This document shows positions 60,106 through 64,000 of a stretch of 64,000 nt of DNA, in pieces. Location of the stretch: assembly GCA_003254885.1 (NCBI GenBank), contig QANT01002714.1:56822-120821 (forward strand), written 5' to 3'. This DNA is from Purshia tridentata. Lineage: Eukaryota; Streptophyta; Magnoliopsida; Rosales; Rosaceae. A model generated the notes under the pieces. It was given only the letters and a program-made list of their open reading frames with translations, had not been told where the DNA came from and did not search any database. Position numbers and translations under genes: made by a program. The stretch's first letter is position 1; the number at the start of each line of letters is the position of its first letter.

Positions 60106-62787
60106 TTATGGATTGAGAGCATCTTCTATTCGTTGAAGGAGCTCCAGAACGTTTCCAGCTTTTCTCTTGGCCCTATCAGTGCCATTTTCTGACAATTCCT
60201 TCAATGCCTCTTCTGCACCAAGTTCCTTTGCTAGTTTCAACTGCTGCAAATCACCTGTGCATAACGACCATAACACAGCAGCAGCATTTTCCCGGTTGCG
60301 TGGGAAACCAGTTCTTATAACTTCCACTAAAACGGGAATTGGCTCAGCTAGAGCAATTGCCATCTTGCCTTCTTGATGGCTAGCCAGAATGGCCAGGATT
60401 GCTAGTGCTTCATCCACCATCCCACTTCCCGCATCCTTCAGCAATCTCATCAGCGGGGCCACAATGCCCGCCCTCACAGCCCTGGCCTTGTTTCCCTGAT
60501 AGATTGAAAGATTAAAAATAGCTGTAGCAGCATCCTTTTTCCCTCTTGGAGTTCCCTCACAAAGCAATTTTATAAGGGCTGGGATAGCCCCAGCAGCTCC
60601 AATTGCCACCTTGTTTTCATCAATGACAGACAAACTGAAAAGGGTTGCAGCCGCATTTTCTCTAGCCTCCATGCTGCCATTTTTCAGAACATCTACTATA
60701 TCAGGTATAGCTCCTGCAGTTACAATTGCTCCCTTGTTACTCTCATTTATTGAAAGGTTGAGAAGTGCTGTAACGGCATGCTCTTGGGCCCTCGTATCCA
60801 TGGAGGATAAAAGATCAACAAGGAGTGGGATGGCTCCTGCCTCAGCAATACACACCCTATTATCAGCGTTCCTCTTTGCCAGCAACCGGAGCTCACCAGC
60901 AGCTGCTCTTTGTTCTTCTGAATTCCCCTTTGCTAGTTTTTCTAGTAAAGAATTAATAGAAGCTCGATCACAGTCTGAAACATTGCACCCTGATTTTTTG
61001 TTTTTACCATTCCCTCGCTTTTTGGGTAGCTCAACACCATTGCTCTCACACCACAAAGCAATTAGACTCTTCAAAACGTAATTAGGTGTTATGGCTGTGT
61101 GCAACAGTGTCTGCTGCGTTTTGGGACAGGTTTTGTGTCCTGCATCCAACCACTTCTGAATACAGGATCTTTCGTATGTCTGCAAAAATAAGTAAAACCG
61201 TCAATTACAATGTGTAAAATAGACAAAACTATACTTTGTGAAAGAACTTCCAGGTTGTACCTGTCCAGTAGAGACAATCACAGGATCTTTCATCAATTCT
61301 AGAGATATTGGACACCGAAAATCATCTGGGATAACGGGGGATCTGTGCTTGATCATGCCCTTGTCATGTTCAGAGTTGTCAAATTCTGGGGTTTCTGTCA
61401 GCACCCGGTCCTTTAGCTTCTTAAGCAGGGATTGCATCATTTCAAACTGGTTCCCAAGATCTCCGTCACTTGTGATAACCATTTCATGGAAAGCAAGTGA
61501 CTCTTTCTTTAGGTCATTGATGGTCCTGAGATACAGCTTCTCTGAAAGTCTTTTCATTATTGCAGGGTCAGGATCCTTGTCTCTCAAAGCTATGGATAAG
61601 TCCATCTCTAGTTGTGAGTCGAGGGATTCCATTTTTTCTTTTGCTCTTTTAAATTGAGCATGCACTAGTTCAATCTGAAAGAAAATAAAAGGGAGTTTTT
61701 ACCCGTTGTTAATACTTTGAAATTAACAATCCATGACTTGACTCTACTTTATTTCATTTTAGAGTTTGTTGCTGAAAAAGAGAATGTGCTTTTCTCTCTC
61801 AATGTTGCAGAATCACAGTATTAAAAAAGAAGAAAAGCGGATGAGGACTGTAAAAGTACCTGTTCACAAACCTCCTCTGACATATCAAATTTATCATAAG
61901 GAACTTTACTCAATGAAGCTTCAATTTTAACCGTCACTTGGTGAAACTTATCAATAATCTTGTCCCTTTGTAAAGCCTGTGATATAAAGAAAACACTTCT
62001 ACCTTAAAATCAACAGATAGATTTGCAAGACAAGAAAAGAACCAAGACATAAAGTCATATTAGAAGAAATGAAAGCATGAACACGCAAAGAAAGTGTAAA
62101 CAATAGAAATGAAAGCATGAACACGCAATGAAAGTGTAAACAATAGTACAATACTTCATCATTATATCCGGTCTAAAAACATAGAGAATGAGACTATATG
62201 CAACTTATCAATGTAAAACCTCCTCAATATGACTACATTCCAAAACTTAATATGTAAACACAAGGTCCCGGACAAAAGCTATCCCAATAACTTAATTACC
62301 CTCCTCCTCCTCATTCTTATCGAACTAATACTTCAAAACTAAAACAAAGGTTGCCTAACAACTGGGAACTTTGAAATTCCTTCACTTTGCTGAATAAATG
62401 TTAACAAAATCCATACTTTCTTTCTCTTCCTTCACCTTTATTAATTTCTTCGCAAGTTCGCAACCAAACAGAAAACAGAAACTAATCAACTAAACTAAAC
62501 AGTACCTGATAAAGCTTGCTCCCTTGGTTGACCGACTTGATGAGCTCCTTAGCTGAATCCAACGCCACTCCCAGCGATTCAAAAGCTATAACTTCTTCTT
62601 CCCCAAGAGCCTTATCACTGTCCCTCAATTCCTCAAACAAAGGGCTCAAAAGCTTAACTCTGCGTACGAAATTCCCGTACATCTTCCTGAACGCGTTTCG
62701 GCACTCGGGCAGCTCTGAAATCGCCTTCACCGACTCGGTGAGTCGGCTCAGCACTGAGTTCCTCGGATCGTCCTCTGTCGGACCCAT
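60106..62787 (-). CDS. PUB14: U-box/ARM-repeat E3 ubiquitin ligase, PUB14-like
   Basis: E3 ligase of the plant U-box class, which transfers ubiquitin from an E2 to substrates chosen by its ARM repeats. Four exons (minus): 62506-62787, 61860-61976, 61261-61674, 60106-61179; 628 residues, near Arabidopsis PUB14. Domains: a UND (U-box N-terminal domain), about 1-235; the U-box, about 250-324, starting [20 protein letters not shown] and continuing [20 protein letters not shown]; and five or so armadillo repeats from about 345 to 625 with [20 protein letters not shown] and the near-invariant [23 protein letters not shown]13 is the closest alternative; the ARM sequence and the gene's place next to VPS33 favour PUB14. 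The start has a normal N-terminus and no competing upstream Met in frame. Confidence 0.9.
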
Positions 62788-64000
62788 GTGGGATTGAGAG
62801 CCAAATTGGACGGAGAGAGCGTGGATTGGAGGTTTTAAGGGAGATGAAGAAAACCCAGATGAGGAAATTTAAGGATTAGGATTGGGATTGGGATTGGGAT
62901 GGCGATGTTAGAGAAGATTGGGGCAAAGTTGGAATGTGAAAAGAAACGCCATGGTTGTTGTAGCTGCAAGAAGAAGCTGTTTATAAATGTGTGAACGAGA
63001 AACGTTGGAGTTTGGTCTCTGTCTGAGTCTTTGAATGAAAGAGAGCAAGTGCTTGAGGTTTTTAACCAAACAAATAAATACAAAATTGTAATAATAGTTA
63101 TTTATAAATAAATAAATAAAATGTGATTGATTGAATTATCAATTATGGATTGAAGGTAAGTTAAGAAGTAAGTTAAGAAGTCATTACCTTGCACTTGATC
63201 CTGGTTTAGAGTTGACTGTTGAGGGGGTTGGAGGAGGTCAGAATCGTCAGATGAGAATGAGATCACTAGTGACCAAATTTATTGTTGCCTTATGACCTAA
63301 TTGCCCTTTAGACTTTTTCATAGCAAAATAACTATCAAATAATATATTAAATAATAATGTGCATATAATTATATAAAAGGTTAATTGACTTTAAATATCA
63401 AATTTCAATAATTTTTTAGTTTAGGTACCAAAATTTAATAGCATTTTAGATCAGGTACTAGTTGAAAAGTCAAACATAATAATATAGTAAAGAGCACTCT
63501 AATTCACAAATATTACATCACATGTCACTACAATAATATATATATATATATATATTACATCCATACTATTACATTAATTTATATTATATTGTATTAAAAC
63601 TTAAAAAAATCAATCTAATCATATATTAACTGTGACTGTCTTACAAAATATTGTATTAAAACTAAAAAAAATCAATCCAATCCCACATTAATTGTAACTA
63701 TCTTACAATTTAGTTGTAATTGTCTTGGTAAGTTGAAAAAGACAACTCCCACTACTATGCTAAGTATTATTTTGAGTAAAATTATTATTTTGACCTCTAT
63801 TTATACTATATTGTAATACATTTTCTCTTAAAAAAAATTTCAATTCAGTCACAACCTAACTGTGACTGTATCACAATTTAGCTGTGACTGTCATTNGACT
63901 GTCATTCAGTCACAACTAAATTTGAAGTTGAGTGTCATACAGTCACAATTAAAACTGAAGTTAAGACTATATTAACTAATTTCTAAGACAATATAAAAAT
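62788..64000. other. PUB14 promoter/5' leader and AT-rich end of window
   Basis: 62788-63060 is the PUB14 leader and core promoter, with a short GGATTG repeat at about 62877-62899. Beyond that it is AT-rich, with a (TA)n run at about 63536-63555, a repeat of about 70 bp (starting near 63585 and 63654) and CAGTCACAACT/GTGACTGT words on both strands. No gene is seen. One N at 63896. Confidence 0.6.
63886..63906. repeat. 10-bp duplication around a single N
   Basis: GACTGTCATT occurs directly before (63886-63895) and after (63897-63906) the N at 63896. This is the same pattern as the 45390 gap and probably another unmerged join. Confidence 0.7.

Noticed and set aside
60611-61657. Plus-strand frames of 139-156 codons opposite PUB14
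   Set aside because: Antisense to conserved U-box and ARM coding sequence, with no homology of their own.

Overview
The window is nuclear DNA from a flowering plant, almost certainly a eudicot. It has AT-rich intergenic DNA, short AT-rich GT-AG introns, plant-only gene families (FLD, KIN-UC/ARK1, PUB14, chloroplast SVR1), MITE-like elements and a long LTR remnant. The predicted proteins fit rosid orthologues best, and a Rosales or Rosaceae species is my guess; the genus cannot be fixed from sequence alone. Two single-N gaps, each flanked by a short duplicated end, show that it comes from a draft scaffold.

Layout, left to right: a BORCS8/MEF2BNB-like gene (+, 39-827); FLD, a flowering-time LSD1-type histone demethylase homologue (-, 2625-6296); a 2.9-kb spacer with two inverted-repeat elements; SEC8, exocyst subunit (+, 10171-24303, 26 coding exons); KIN-UC/ARK1, armadillo-repeat kinesin (-, 25321-32754, 21 exons); SVR1, plastid rRNA pseudouridine synthase (-, 35218-38513, 10 exons); SDP6, mitochondrial FAD-dependent glycerol-3-phosphate dehydrogenase (-, 39732-43212, 6 exons); VPS33, HOPS/CORVET SM protein (+, 45120-52255, 22 exons); YIF1, ER-Golgi membrane protein (-, 52918-54985, 4 exons); a 3309-bp solo LTR (56206-59514); and PUB14, U-box/ARM E3 ligase (-, 60106-62787, 4 exons). 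Exon boundaries were worked out by hand from splice signals and reading phase. All eight spliced models stay open over their full length and have lengths close to what I recall for the Arabidopsis orthologues.

These are independent housekeeping genes, not an operon-like unit. Four act in endomembrane traffic (BORC-like, SEC8, VPS33, YIF1), one in microtubule-based growth (ARK1), and two in organelles (SVR1, SDP6). From memory of Arabidopsis locus numbers, PUB14-VPS33-ARK1 and SDP6-SEC8-FLD are two separate runs of three adjacent genes on Arabidopsis chromosome 3. Here the two runs are interleaved in collinear order, which suggests an unfractionated ancestral segment.

The least explained signals are: a row of seven consecutive small hairpins (56714-56917) just downstream of a TATA box inside the solo LTR; six GC-AG introns in SEC8 alone; a DNA-level copy of a piece of SDP6 exon 2 and its donor site in the next intergenic region; and a false exon-2 duplication in VPS33 around a one-base gap.
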